This document shows positions 8,066-16,693 of a DNA stretch of 64,000 nucleotides, in pieces. The notes beneath the pieces are model-generated. The model did not search any database. It saw only the letters and a program-made list of their open reading frames with translations, and was not told the DNA's origin. Within the stretch, counting starts at the first letter, position 1. Every line of letters begins with the position of its first letter. A program made the position numbers and the translations under genes. Source of the stretch: Nocardia arthritidis (GTDB taxonomy: Bacteria > Actinomycetota > Actinomycetes > Mycobacteriales > Mycobacteriaceae); NCBI RefSeq assembly GCF_011801145.1, contig NZ_CP046172.1, positions 9,950,016 through 10,014,015 of the forward strand, written 5' to 3'.

Positions 8066-9331
8066 ATGGTCGCGGCTTTCCAACCCCTACCGGCCGATGG
8101 GCCCGCGAGCGGCCACCGGCTGTCCGCCCCCAGGGAAATGCTGGTGACGCCGGAGTTCATCCGGCTGGCCGATCACTTCTTCGGCATGTTCACCCAGTCG
8201 AACCGCGGCGGCGGTGCGCTCGCCGTCTACCTGCACGGACGTCCGGTAGTCGATATCTGGGCCGGTTGGGCGGCCAAGGATCGGCGCTGGAACGGCGATA
8301 ACGTCGCGCTCACCTTCTCCACCGGAAAGGGTGTCGCGTCGACGGTGGTGCACCGGCTCGCCGAACGCGGGCTCATCGACTACGAGGCGCCGGTCGCGAA
8401 CTACTGGCCGGAGTTCGCCGCACATGGGAAACACGACATAACCGTCCGCGATGTGCTCGCCCACCGGGCCGGATTGCATCGGGTGCGCGGGCTGGTGCCC
8501 GGCCGCGAGGGCATTCTCGACTACGACGCCGTGGTTCGGGCGCTGGCCGACAGCCCGGCCGATCCGCGGCGCATCCGCTCCTCCGGCTATCACGCGATCA
8601 CCTTCGGCTGGCTGGTGGCCGAGATCGTGTCCAGGGTGACCGGTCGGTCGTTCACCGATGTGCTCAGGGCGGAGATCGCCGAGCCGTTGGGCGTCGACGA
8701 ATTCTGGTTCCGGGTACCGGAATCCGAGCGCTACCGGATCGCGAAGATCTTCCCGCATCTGAGCCCGCCCGGAATCCGGTGGAATACCGCGTCATCGGTG
8801 CTTTCCTGGGTGCGCCCGATCCGCGGGCTCGCCGAGGCGGGTATGCCGGAGAGCTTCGACGAGCTGGTCCGCGATCCGCGGGTGCACGACGCGGTGATGC
8901 CCGGCTGGAACGGCGTGTTCTCGGCGCGAGCGCTGGCCAGGATGTATGGGGCCATCGCCAACGGCGGCCGGATCGACGGCGCCCAGTTCCTGCGGCCGGA
9001 GACGGTCGAGATCATCGGCCGGACCCAGCCCGCCGAGGGCCGCGACTATGTGCTCGGCCTGCCGCTGCGCTTCACCCTCGGCTATCACCGGCCGGTGCTG
9101 ATGTCCAAGCAGCAGCCGCGAAAAGCCTTCGGGCACTACGGTATCGGCGGTTCGGGCGCCTATGCCGACCCGGCCACCGGCATGGCGATCGCCTTCGTCA
9201 CCAACCGCCTCGGCAATGCCGCCACCGCGCTGGGCGACGCACGCCTGGCCCGGCTGGCCGCCCTCGCACAGCACACGGTGCACCGCATCGAATCCGGCGC
9301 CCCGGTACCGGTGCGTCCCCGAACCGACTGA
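8066..9331 (+). CDS. Serine beta-lactamase-fold hydrolase/esterase
   Basis: A 421-residue protein of the beta-lactamase/EstB superfamily. The nucleophile motif SxxK is seen in FSTGKGV (about residue 82), with GYHAITFGW at about 173 in the place of the YxN motif and GHYGIGGSGAYADP near the C-terminus in place of KTG. No signal peptide is seen, so it is probably cytoplasmic. The start at 8066 is chosen because AGGAGG at 8053-8058 is spaced 7 bases from this ATG; the frame is open further upstream. Mycobacterial Lip esterases have this build. Substrate unknown; it is followed by a P450 gene 23 bases downstream, possibly in one transcript. Confidence 0.85.
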   Translation: MVAAFQPLPADGPASGHRLSAPREMLVTPEFIRLADHFFGMFTQSNRGGGALAVYLHGRPVVDIWAGWAAKDRRWNGDNVALTFSTGKGVASTVVHRLAERGLIDYEAPVANYWPEFAAHGKHDITVRDVLAHRAGLHRVRGLVPGREGILDYDAVVRALADSPADPRRIRSSGYHAITFGWLVAEIVSRVTGRSFTDVLRAEIAEPLGVDEFWFRVPESERYRIAKIFPHLSPPGIRWNTASSVLSWVRPIRGLAEAGMPESFDELVRDPRVHDAVMPGWNGVFSARALARMYGAIANGGRIDGAQFLRPETVEIIGRTQPAEGRDYVLGLPLRFTLGYHRPVLMSKQQPRKAFGHYGIGGSGAYADPATGMAIAFVTNRLGNAATALGDARLARLAALAQHTVHRIESGAPVPVRPRTD

Positions 9332-9354
9332 CGGGTTAGTTCGTATACATCGAT

Positions 9355-10749
9355 ATGGGTGTGCGGGTGCGCGGTGCGAATGGCGAAATGCGCGGCGGCC
9401 CGCGCCCGCCCCGGCTCAGCGCACTGCACGCGGTGGCGGCCGGAATCGATTTCGAGCGGTACTTCCGATGGCGGCGGGCACGCGAGGGCGATCCGTTCTA
9501 CGTGCGCTTTCCCGGATTCGATCCGGTGCTGTTCACCGGGACGCCCGATGGCGCCCGCGAGATTTTCCGCGCACCGGTCGATGCGCTGAAACCGCCGCGG
9601 CCCAATCCCATCGAGCCGATGGTCGGCAGCGCCTCGCTGATCCTGACCGCGGGCGAGCGGCACCGCCGGGACCGGGCACTGCTGGCGCCCGCCTTCCATG
9701 GCACTCGGATCCGCGCGCTCGCCGAACGCATCCGGGATTCGGTCGAAACGGAAATAGACGGCGGCACAACGGGTTCCGAGAAGGCCTGGACGCCGGGGCG
9801 ACTGATCGATTCGCGGGCGGCGGCCCGGGCCATAACGTTGCGGGTGATTCTGGAGGCGGTACTCGGGGTGGACAGCGAGGGCCGCCGCGCCGACTACATC
9901 GCCGCGACCGCCGAATTCCTCGACGGGTTCTCCGGGCCGCTGCTGCTGCCAGCGCTGCGACTCGGACTGTTCGGGCATGCACCGTGGGACCGATTCCTGG
10001 CGGCGCGGGACCGCCTGGACGAACTGCTTCGCGCCGATATCGCCAGGCGCAGAGCCGATTCCGCGACCCCGCGCCCCGATATTCTCAGCGCGCTGCTGAA
10101 CTGCACCTACGACGACGGCAGCCCGATATCCGACGCGGACCTGTGCGAGCAACTGCGCACGCTGCTGGTGGCCGGTCACGAGACGACGGCGACCACGCTG
10201 GTATGGGCGCTGTTCCATCTCCATCGCGAACCGGAGCTGCTCGGCCCGCTGCGCGCGGAGGTGCTCGCGGCGGGCCGTGGCGCCAGCGCGACCGAGCTCG
10301 CGGGCCTGCCGTACCTCGATGCCGTCTGCCAGGAAACGCTGCGGCTGCATCCGCCGGTGCCGGTCGTATTGCGCGGGCTCACCGAATCTTTCACGCTGCG
10401 CGGGGTGCCGCTGGCGCCGGGCGACATCATGGGGGTCGCGGTGCCATTACTGCATTCGGATCCCGAGATTTGGGATGAACCGGAACAATTCCGGCCCGAA
10501 CGCTTCCTCGATCGCGGCGAAAAGGGTAAATACTCCATGTTCGAGTTCGCGCCGTTCGGCGGCGGGCATCGCCGCTGCGTCGGCGCGACGCTCGCCGAAT
10601 ACGAGCTGCGAATTGCGCTCGCCACCATCGTTTCCCGCGTCGAATTGCGTTTGACCACGCGCTATGCCGATGGCGCCGCACCGCTGCCGGTGCCACACAA
10701 CATCGCGGCCGGTCCGCGGCGGCCGATCCCGTTCGAGGTGGTCGGTTAA
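9355..10749 (+). CDS. Cytochrome P450 monooxygenase
   Basis: A 464-residue soluble P450. The I-helix oxygen-activation motif AGHETTA, the K-helix ETLR and the heme-binding loop FGGGHRRCVG (Cys about residue 408) are all present in the correct order, so the enzyme should be active. Architecture resembles class-I bacterial P450s that need a separate ferredoxin and reductase; neither is next to it. It lies 23 bases after the hydrolase gene and is probably co-transcribed. The CYP family and substrate are not assigned. Confidence 0.93.
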   Translation: MGVRVRGANGEMRGGPRPPRLSALHAVAAGIDFERYFRWRRAREGDPFYVRFPGFDPVLFTGTPDGAREIFRAPVDALKPPRPNPIEPMVGSASLILTAGERHRRDRALLAPAFHGTRIRALAERIRDSVETEIDGGTTGSEKAWTPGRLIDSRAAARAITLRVILEAVLGVDSEGRRADYIAATAEFLDGFSGPLLLPALRLGLFGHAPWDRFLAARDRLDELLRADIARRRADSATPRPDILSALLNCTYDDGSPISDADLCEQLRTLLVAGHETTATTLVWALFHLHREPELLGPLRAEVLAAGRGASATELAGLPYLDAVCQETLRLHPPVPVVLRGLTESFTLRGVPLAPGDIMGVAVPLLHSDPEIWDEPEQFRPERFLDRGEKGKYSMFEFAPFGGGHRRCVGATLAEYELRIALATIVSRVELRLTTRYADGAAPLPVPHNIAAGPRRPIPFEVVG

Positions 10750-11085
10750 GTCCCACCGGCTCAACCTCTTTGAGTGATTTACATCACTAAGTCGTTTGGA
10801 CGCGCCGGAATCGACCGAACGGATACCCCGCCGGTAGCTCCGCCGGACACGCCGACCTGACCGGCAACTTTCACGAAATGCGGTGCCACACAATGCGATA
10901 TGTGTCGCTCGACACACCGGACGGTCTGCTGGAATTACTCGCGAATACCGCTGGCATACGCCCACCGCCGGACGGTAGGAATGTCGGAGGGTCGGGCCGT
11001 CAAAATCCGCGGGGCGCTTCGTCGCAGGCCCCGCACCAAGGAAAGAAATCTCCCTCGCCGTCGCGTGTGCGGGGCGAGAGATGGA
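10750..11085. other. Long leader/intergenic region before the L,D-transpeptidase gene
   Basis: About 335 bases without a supported gene. It holds a Crp-like palindrome (listed separately) and two short hairpins: a 7-bp stem GCGGGGC/GCCCCGC at 11009-11034 and a 6-bp stem CTCGCC/GGCGAG at about 11054-11078 whose right arm covers the purine-rich sequence just upstream of the start codon. This suggests a structured 5' leader, but I cannot match it to a known riboswitch class. Confidence 0.45.
10773..10788. promoter_or_regulatory. Candidate Crp/GlxR binding site
   Basis: AGTGATTTACATCACT is a palindrome that fits the GlxR-type consensus TGTGANNTANNTCACA at 10 of 12 fixed positions, including the central TA. 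It lies 24 bases after the P450 stop and about 300 bases before the transpeptidase start. It is a candidate cAMP-dependent site only. Confidence 0.4.
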
Positions 11086-12006
11086 ATGGACGAGAAACCT
11101 ATGCATGCCGCTTTGTACAACAGGACACCGCTGCCATCCCGTCGGGAACGGCGGCTATCCCGCCGACTGCGGCAGGGCCTGTTGTTGACCGCCGCCTGCG
11201 CGGCGGCAGGCGCGGCGATCGTCGCTCCCGCACAGGCCGACACCGGCCTGCCCGGCCTGCTCGGCTCCGGTTCCTCGGGTAATGCGGTGCAGCCGCCGCA
11301 GCAGCCGAATTTCGCGCCGCCATCGATCAACGTGGCCGACGGTGACACCGTGGGTGTCGCACAGCCGATCGTCATCAGCTTCAAGGATCCGGTGCCCGAT
11401 CACGCCACCGCCGAGAAGTTCATCAAGATCACCTCGTCGAAGAAGGCCCCCGGTCACTTCTACTGGCGCGGCGACCAGCAGGTGCGCTGGCGGCCGGACC
11501 AGTTCTGGCCGGACAACACCGACGTCAAGGTGGAGGCCGGCGGCACGACCACCTCCTTCAAGATCGGTGACGCGCTGGTCTCGACCGCCGACGACACCAC
11601 CCACCAGATGACCATCACCCGCAACGGCGAGGTCATCAAGACCATGCCGATCGCGATGGGCAAGACCAAGCACGAAACGCCCAACGGCACCTACTACGTC
11701 GGCGAACAGCTGCGCAAGATGATCATGGATTCGTCCACCTACGGCGTGCCCACCACCGACCCGGAGGGTTACAAGGTGGAGGTCGAGTACGCGTCCCGGA
11801 TCTCCTACAGCGGCATCTTCGTGCACGCCGCCCCGTGGTCGGTTGCCCAGCAAGGCAATTCGAACGCCAGCCACGGCTGCATCAACGTGAGCACCGAGAA
11901 CGCCAAGTGGTTCTTCGAGAACGCGAAGAAGGGCGATCCGGTGGTCGTGCAGAACACCAAGGGCGGCACGCTGAGCCCGTCCGACGGTCTCGGCGACTGG
12001 AACTAG
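11086..12006 (+). CDS. L,D-transpeptidase (YkuD domain, peptidoglycan 3-3 cross-linking)
   Basis: About 306 residues. A basic, Arg-rich N-terminus precedes a hydrophobic export segment ending in APAQA. A Ser/Gly/Pro linker leads to an Ig-like domain (INVADGDTVGVAQPIVISF). The C-terminal YkuD domain shows the catalytic signature HAAPWSV...NASHGCINVS, with the nucleophile Cys in SHGCIN. The Ig-plus-YkuD build matches mycobacterial LdtA/LdtB enzymes, which make 3-3 cross-links in the cell wall. ATG at 11101 is an alternative start 15 bases downstream. Monocistronic by layout, with a long leader. Confidence 0.92.
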   Translation: MDEKPMHAALYNRTPLPSRRERRLSRRLRQGLLLTAACAAAGAAIVAPAQADTGLPGLLGSGSSGNAVQPPQQPNFAPPSINVADGDTVGVAQPIVISFKDPVPDHATAEKFIKITSSKKAPGHFYWRGDQQVRWRPDQFWPDNTDVKVEAGGTTTSFKIGDALVSTADDTTHQMTITRNGEVIKTMPIAMGKTKHETPNGTYYVGEQLRKMIMDSSTYGVPTTDPEGYKVEVEYASRISYSGIFVHAAPWSVAQQGNSNASHGCINVSTENAKWFFENAKKGDPVVVQNTKGGTLSPSDGLGDWN

Positions 12007-12207
12007 TCCCGCCTCTCCGCGTCTTCAGGCCAGACCTAGGTGCGGAGACCGTCGCGTTGGCGACCGGCGGTAAGGCGTTGGGTCAGGCTAGCCCGTCCCG
12101 GCGAGTTACCCATGTTCGTGCGAGATCAGATGTCGCCTCGACCTGTCGGAGCGGCAACTGGTCAGCCAGGTCGAGCGCCTTCCCGAGTCAGAAGTTCATA
12201 CCTCGTT

Positions 12208-12250
12208 GGACATATGGTCCGCCGTTTTGGTGACGGCGGGCCATATGTCC
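12208..12250. promoter_or_regulatory. Long near-perfect inverted repeat upstream of the ugp operon
   Basis: Two 18-base arms (12208-12225 and 12233-12250) match at 17 of 18 positions around a 7-base loop. The arms begin GGACATATGG. It sits 48 bases before the first permease start and about 200 bases after the transpeptidase stop. No T-run follows. It could be an intrinsic terminator without a U-tract, an attenuator in the ugp leader, or an extended operator. Confidence 0.6.
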
Positions 12251-12298
12251 GTTTACGCTCCCTGAGGATTTAGAGCGCGACAACGATTTCGGGAGACC

Positions 12299-13306
12299 AT
12301 GAGTAAGACGTCAAAGTTCAGCGTGTCGGCGTCTACCGTTAACCGAACGTTTGCTCCTGTACGTAAAGTCTCCGCAGTGCGAACGAAGCCGGAACGTGTA
12401 CTGCCCCAGCCGAAAGGACGCGGCCTACGCAATCGGCCCTGGCAGGACTATGCGCTGTTCCTGGTACTCGTGGTACCGAACCTGGCACTGCTCGGGCTGT
12501 TCGTCTACCGACCGCTGATCGACAACATTCGACTGTCGTTCACCGACTGGAACATCTCGGATCCGTTCGTCAACTATGTCGGGCTGGACAACTACAAGGA
12601 GTGGTTCGGCCGGTCCGACTCCTGGCAGATCGTCACCAATACGGTGGTCTTCACCGTGGCCGCCGTGGTCGGCAGCATGGTGCTCGGCCTGGCGCTGGCC
12701 CTGCTACTCGATCGCAAACTGTTCGGCCGCAATGTGGTTCGCTCGGCGATCTTCGCGCCGTTCGTCATCTCCGGCGCCGCCATCGGCGTCGCCTTCCAGT
12801 TCATCTTCGAGCCGAGCCTCGGCCTCATCCAGGACCTGCTGCACAAGGTGGGCGTGGAGAATGTGCCCGACTTCTACCAGAATCCGCACTGGGCGCTGTT
12901 CATGGTGACGGTCACCTACATCTGGAAGAACCTGGGCTACAGCTTCGTCATCTACCTCGCGGCGCTGCAGGGCGTGCGGGCCGAACTAATGGAGGCGGCC
13001 GAGATCGACGGCGCCAGCCGCTGGACCACCTTCCGCAAGGTGCTGCTGCCGCAGCTGCGGCCCACCACCTTCTTCCTGTCCATCACGGTGCTGCTCAACT
13101 CGCTGCAGGTCTTCGACATCATCAATGTGATGACCCGGGGCGGGCCGGTGGGCACCGGCACCACAACCATGGTCTACCAGGTGTATCAAGAGTCGTTCCG
13201 CAATTTCCGCGCCGGCTACGGCGCGACGGTGGCCACCATCATGTTCCTGGTGCTGCTGATCATCACGCTGGTGCAGGTTCGGGTCATGGATCGGGGCGAA
13301 CAGTGA
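12299..13306 (+). CDS. ugpA: UgpA-like ABC transporter permease
   Basis: A 335-residue membrane permease of the MalF/UgpA type with about six membrane segments. The conserved EAA loop reads MEAAEIDGASRWTTFRKVLL (about residues 231-250), which docks on the ATPase. A long polar N-terminus of about 55 residues precedes the first helix. First gene of a permease-permease-binding protein-ATPase cluster in the same order as mycobacterial ugpA-ugpE-ugpB-ugpC. GGGAGA lies 5 bases before the ATG. The system is expected to import glycerophosphodiesters or a related sugar compound. Confidence 0.85.
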   Translation: MSKTSKFSVSASTVNRTFAPVRKVSAVRTKPERVLPQPKGRGLRNRPWQDYALFLVLVVPNLALLGLFVYRPLIDNIRLSFTDWNISDPFVNYVGLDNYKEWFGRSDSWQIVTNTVVFTVAAVVGSMVLGLALALLLDRKLFGRNVVRSAIFAPFVISGAAIGVAFQFIFEPSLGLIQDLLHKVGVENVPDFYQNPHWALFMVTVTYIWKNLGYSFVIYLAALQGVRAELMEAAEIDGASRWTTFRKVLLPQLRPTTFFLSITVLLNSLQVFDIINVMTRGGPVGTGTTTMVYQVYQESFRNFRAGYGATVATIMFLVLLIITLVQVRVMDRGEQ

Positions 13307-14169
13307 AACACGTTGGTCCGGAATCCCTTTCGTATCAGCGCCGGGTGCTGCTGGTCAAGGTGCTCGGCTACGCCGCCATGGCGTGCGTGCTGCTCATCGT
13401 CGGGGTTCCGCTGTTCTGGATCCTGATCACCTCGTTCAAGGCGCGCCCCGACATCTACACCCACCCCGCGGTCTATTGGCCGCACAGCTGGCATCCCGAG
13501 AACTACAAGGCCGCGACCACCGACCTGCCGTTCTGGACCTTCCTGCGCAATTCGCTGATCATCACCGGGATCATCTCGCTGGTGAAGTTCGTACTCGGCG
13601 TATTCAGCGCGTACGGGCTGGTCTTCCTGCGGTTTCCCGGAAAGACCATCATCTTCCTGGTGATCATCGCGGCGCTGATGGTGCCCAACCAGATCACGGT
13701 GATCTCCAACTACGCGCTGATCGCCCAGCTGGGCTGGCGAAATACCTTGCAGGGCATCATCGTTCCGCTCTGCGGCGTCGCCTTCGGCACCTTCCTGATG
13801 CGCAACCACTTCCTGTCGCTGCCATCGGAGGTGATCGAGGCGGCCAGGATGGACGGCGCCAACTGGTGGCGGCTGCTCACCAGGGTGGTGCTGCCGATGT
13901 CCGGGCCGACCATGGTGGCCTTCGCGGTGGTCACGCTGGTGAACGAGTGGAACGAATACCTCTGGCCCTTCCTGATGGCCGACGACTCGCGGGTCGCCAC
14001 CCTGCCGGTCGGCCTGACACTGCTGCAGAACACCGAGAATCCGAGCAGCACCAACTGGGGTCCGGTGATGGCGGGCACGCTGCTGACCATGCTGCCGATC
14101 CTCATCGTCTTCCTTGTGCTGCAACGGCACATGATCAAGGGCCTCACCTCCGGTGCGGTCAAGGGATAA
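13303..14169 (+). CDS. ugpE: UgpE-like ABC transporter permease
   Basis: A 288-residue MalG/UgpE-type permease. GTG at 13303 is taken as the start because it overlaps the previous stop by 4 bases (GTGA) and matches the family length; the frame stays open far upstream. The EAA loop is IEAARMDGANWWRLLTRVVL (about residues 178-197). It forms the heterodimeric channel with the upstream permease. Confidence 0.87.
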   Translation: MKHVGPESLSYQRRVLLVKVLGYAAMACVLLIVGVPLFWILITSFKARPDIYTHPAVYWPHSWHPENYKAATTDLPFWTFLRNSLIITGIISLVKFVLGVFSAYGLVFLRFPGKTIIFLVIIAALMVPNQITVISNYALIAQLGWRNTLQGIIVPLCGVAFGTFLMRNHFLSLPSEVIEAARMDGANWWRLLTRVVLPMSGPTMVAFAVVTLVNEWNEYLWPFLMADDSRVATLPVGLTLLQNTENPSSTNWGPVMAGTLLTMLPILIVFLVLQRHMIKGLTSGAVKG

Positions 14170-14184
14170 AACAGGAGAAACCAC

Positions 14185-15513
14185 GTGTCCAGTTCCAAAT
14201 TTCCCGCGCTGTCGCGACGCGGATTCATCGGCCTGGCCGGCGCGGCGGCCGCGGGTGCGGTGCTCACCGCATGCGCTGGCAGCGGCGGTGGTTCCAAACA
14301 GGGCGGCGACGCCAACACCATCACCTTCTGGTCCAATCACCCCGGCACCTCCAAGGACCAGGAGACCGAGCTGATCAACCGCTTCCAGGCCAAGTACCCG
14401 GACCTGAAGGTGAAGCTGATCGACGCCGGTAAGAACTACGAGGAGGTGTCGCAGAAGTTCAACGCGGCCCTCTCCGGCGGCGACCTGCCGGATGTGGTTG
14501 TGCTGTCGGATGTCTGGTGGTTCAACTACGCGCTCACCGGCGCCATCGAACCGCTCGACGCGCACTTCGCCGACGCGGGCGTGAAGCTGGACGACTACGT
14601 CGACTCGCTGGCCGCCGACTACCTGTTCAACGGCAAGCATTACGCGCTGCCGTACTCCCGCTCGACCCCGCTGTTCTATTACAACAAGGATGTGTGGGCG
14701 AAGGCGGGCCTGCCCGACCGCGGCCCGAACAGCTGGCAGGAATTCGACGAGTGGGGCCCGAAGCTCCAGTCCATCGTCGGCTCCGGCAAATTCGCGCACG
14801 GCTGGGGTGACGCCAAGAACTACCTCGCCTGGACCTTCCAGGGCCCGAACTGGACCTTCGGCGGCGCGTACTCCGATCAGTGGAAGCTGAAGTTCAACGA
14901 GCCGGGCACCATCGCCGCGGGCAACTACCTGCGCGACAGCATCAACAACAAGAAGTACGCCGCCATCCGGCCGGATATCGCGACCGATTTCGGCACCGGC
15001 GTCATCGCCTCGACCATCGCGTCCACCGGTGACCTCAAGGGCATCAAGGCCAATGCGACCGGCAAACTGGAATTCGGCACCGCCTTCCTGCCGCACCCAA
15101 GCGGTCCCGGCGTCACCACCGGCGGCGCGGGCCTGGCCATCCCGGCGCGCATCTCCGATCAGCGGAAGAAGAACGCGCTCAAGTTCATCGAGTTCATCAC
15201 CAACGCCGAAAGCACGGTCTACTTCTCCCAGGCCACCGGTTATATGCCGGTGCGCAAATCGGCCGCGACCAACCCCGCCGAGGCGGATTTCCTGGCGAAG
15301 AACCCGAATTCGAAGGTCGCGATCGACCAGCTGCCGCTGACCAAATCGCAGGATTACGCGCGCGTCTTCCTGCCGGGCGGCGACCAGATCATCGGCACCG
15401 GGCTCGAGCAGATCGGCCTGCAGAACCAGGATGTCGCGACGGTGTTCGCCGATGTCAGCAACAAGCTGCAGGCGATATACGACCGGCAGATCGCGCCCAA
15501 GCTGCCCAAGTAA
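14185..15513 (+). CDS. ugpB: UgpB-like substrate-binding lipoprotein
   Basis: A 442-residue extracytoplasmic solute-binding protein. The N-terminus has a twin-arginine motif (SRRGFIGLAG) joined to a lipobox (LTAC, Cys about residue 31), so it is a Tat-exported lipoprotein. Family-specific segments such as ITFWSNHPGTSKDQ, KFNAALSGGDLPDVV, PYSRSTPLFYYNKDVW and TGGAGLAIPARISDQRKK closely resemble what I remember of mycobacterial UgpB, which is reported to bind glycerophosphocholine-type ligands. GTG start with an AGGAGA ribosome-binding site, 15 bases after the permease. Confidence 0.88.
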   Translation: MSSSKFPALSRRGFIGLAGAAAAGAVLTACAGSGGGSKQGGDANTITFWSNHPGTSKDQETELINRFQAKYPDLKVKLIDAGKNYEEVSQKFNAALSGGDLPDVVVLSDVWWFNYALTGAIEPLDAHFADAGVKLDDYVDSLAADYLFNGKHYALPYSRSTPLFYYNKDVWAKAGLPDRGPNSWQEFDEWGPKLQSIVGSGKFAHGWGDAKNYLAWTFQGPNWTFGGAYSDQWKLKFNEPGTIAAGNYLRDSINNKKYAAIRPDIATDFGTGVIASTIASTGDLKGIKANATGKLEFGTAFLPHPSGPGVTTGGAGLAIPARISDQRKKNALKFIEFITNAESTVYFSQATGYMPVRKSAATNPAEADFLAKNPNSKVAIDQLPLTKSQDYARVFLPGGDQIIGTGLEQIGLQNQDVATVFADVSNKLQAIYDRQIAPKLPK

Positions 15514-15569
15514 TTCACCGCGGGAAAACCGCGCCGGAACAACGGATTTCGATAGGAGACCGGATCAAC

Positions 15570-16649
15570 ATGGCGACAGTGCAATTCGAGGGCGTCACGC
15601 ACCTGTACCCGGGTGCGCCGACCCCCGCCGTCGACAAGCTGGAGCTCGATATCGCCGACGGCGAATTCATCGTCCTCGTCGGCCCGTCGGGCTGCGGTAA
15701 GTCGACCAGCCTGCGCATGCTGGCCGGGCTCGAATCGGTGGAGGACGGGCGGATCCTGATCGGCGGCCGGGACGTCACCGGCCTGCCGCCGCGCGCCCGC
15801 GACGTGGCCATGGTGTTCCAGAGCTATGCGCTCTACCCGAATATGACGGTCGCGGAGAATATGGGCTTCGCGCTGCGCAATGCGGGAATGAACAAGGCCG
15901 ACACCATGGTTCGGGTGCAGGAGGCCGCCAAGATGCTGGAGCTCGAGCACCTGCTCGACCGGAAACCGGCCAAGCTGTCCGGCGGCCAGCGCCAGCGCGT
16001 CGCGATGGGGCGGGCCATCGTGCGCCGCCCGCAGGTGTTCTGCATGGACGAGCCGCTGTCCAACCTCGACGCCAAACTGCGGGTGAGCACCCGCTCGCAG
16101 ATCGCGGCCCTGCAGAAACGGCTCGGCACCACCACCGTCTACGTCACCCACGATCAGGTGGAGGCGATGACCATGGGCGACCGGGTCGCGGTGCTGCGCG
16201 ACGGCAAACTGCAGCAGATCGCCGCGCCGCGCGAACTCTACGACAACCCGGTGAACACCTTCGTCGCCGGATTCATCGGCTCGCCCGGGATGAACCTGCT
16301 GGAGGCGCCGGTCCGGGATAATGCCGCCGAATTGGGCGAGCTGCGAATCCCGTTGCCGCGCACCGCGAAAGCGGGCGACCGGGTGATCGTCGGCATCCGG
16401 CCGGAGTCTTGGGAGGTCACCGCCGAACCGGACAGCCTCGCGGTGGACGCGGAGCTGCTGGAGGAGCTGGGCGCCGAATCGTTCGTCTACAGCCATGGCG
16501 TCACCGAGGATTGGAGCAGCCGCTCCGGCAAGGTGGTGGCCCGGGTCGACCGGCGATTCCAGGTCGCGCTCGGCGACCGGCTCCGGTTGCGGCCCAAGAT
16601 GGACGAGATATTCTTCTTCGACGCCGCCACCGAGGAACGGCTGCGCTGA
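15570..16649 (+). CDS. ugpC: UgpC/MsmK-type ABC ATPase
   Basis: A 359-residue sugar-type ATPase. Walker A GPSGCGKST (about residues 38-46), signature LSGGQ, Walker B VFCMDEP, D-loop SNLDA and H-loop YVTHDQ are all intact. The C-terminal third is the TOBE-like regulatory domain typical of MalK/UgpC proteins (GIRPESWEV). It follows ugpB by 56 bases with its own AGGAGA ribosome-binding site and energises the two permeases. Confidence 0.92.
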   Translation: MATVQFEGVTHLYPGAPTPAVDKLELDIADGEFIVLVGPSGCGKSTSLRMLAGLESVEDGRILIGGRDVTGLPPRARDVAMVFQSYALYPNMTVAENMGFALRNAGMNKADTMVRVQEAAKMLELEHLLDRKPAKLSGGQRQRVAMGRAIVRRPQVFCMDEPLSNLDAKLRVSTRSQIAALQKRLGTTTVYVTHDQVEAMTMGDRVAVLRDGKLQQIAAPRELYDNPVNTFVAGFIGSPGMNLLEAPVRDNAAELGELRIPLPRTAKAGDRVIVGIRPESWEVTAEPDSLAVDAELLEELGAESFVYSHGVTEDWSSRSGKVVARVDRRFQVALGDRLRLRPKMDEIFFFDAATEERLR

Positions 16650-16693
16650 AGGTAAAGTAGCTCCGCCCCAAAGCATTTCGGAGAAGACACCCG

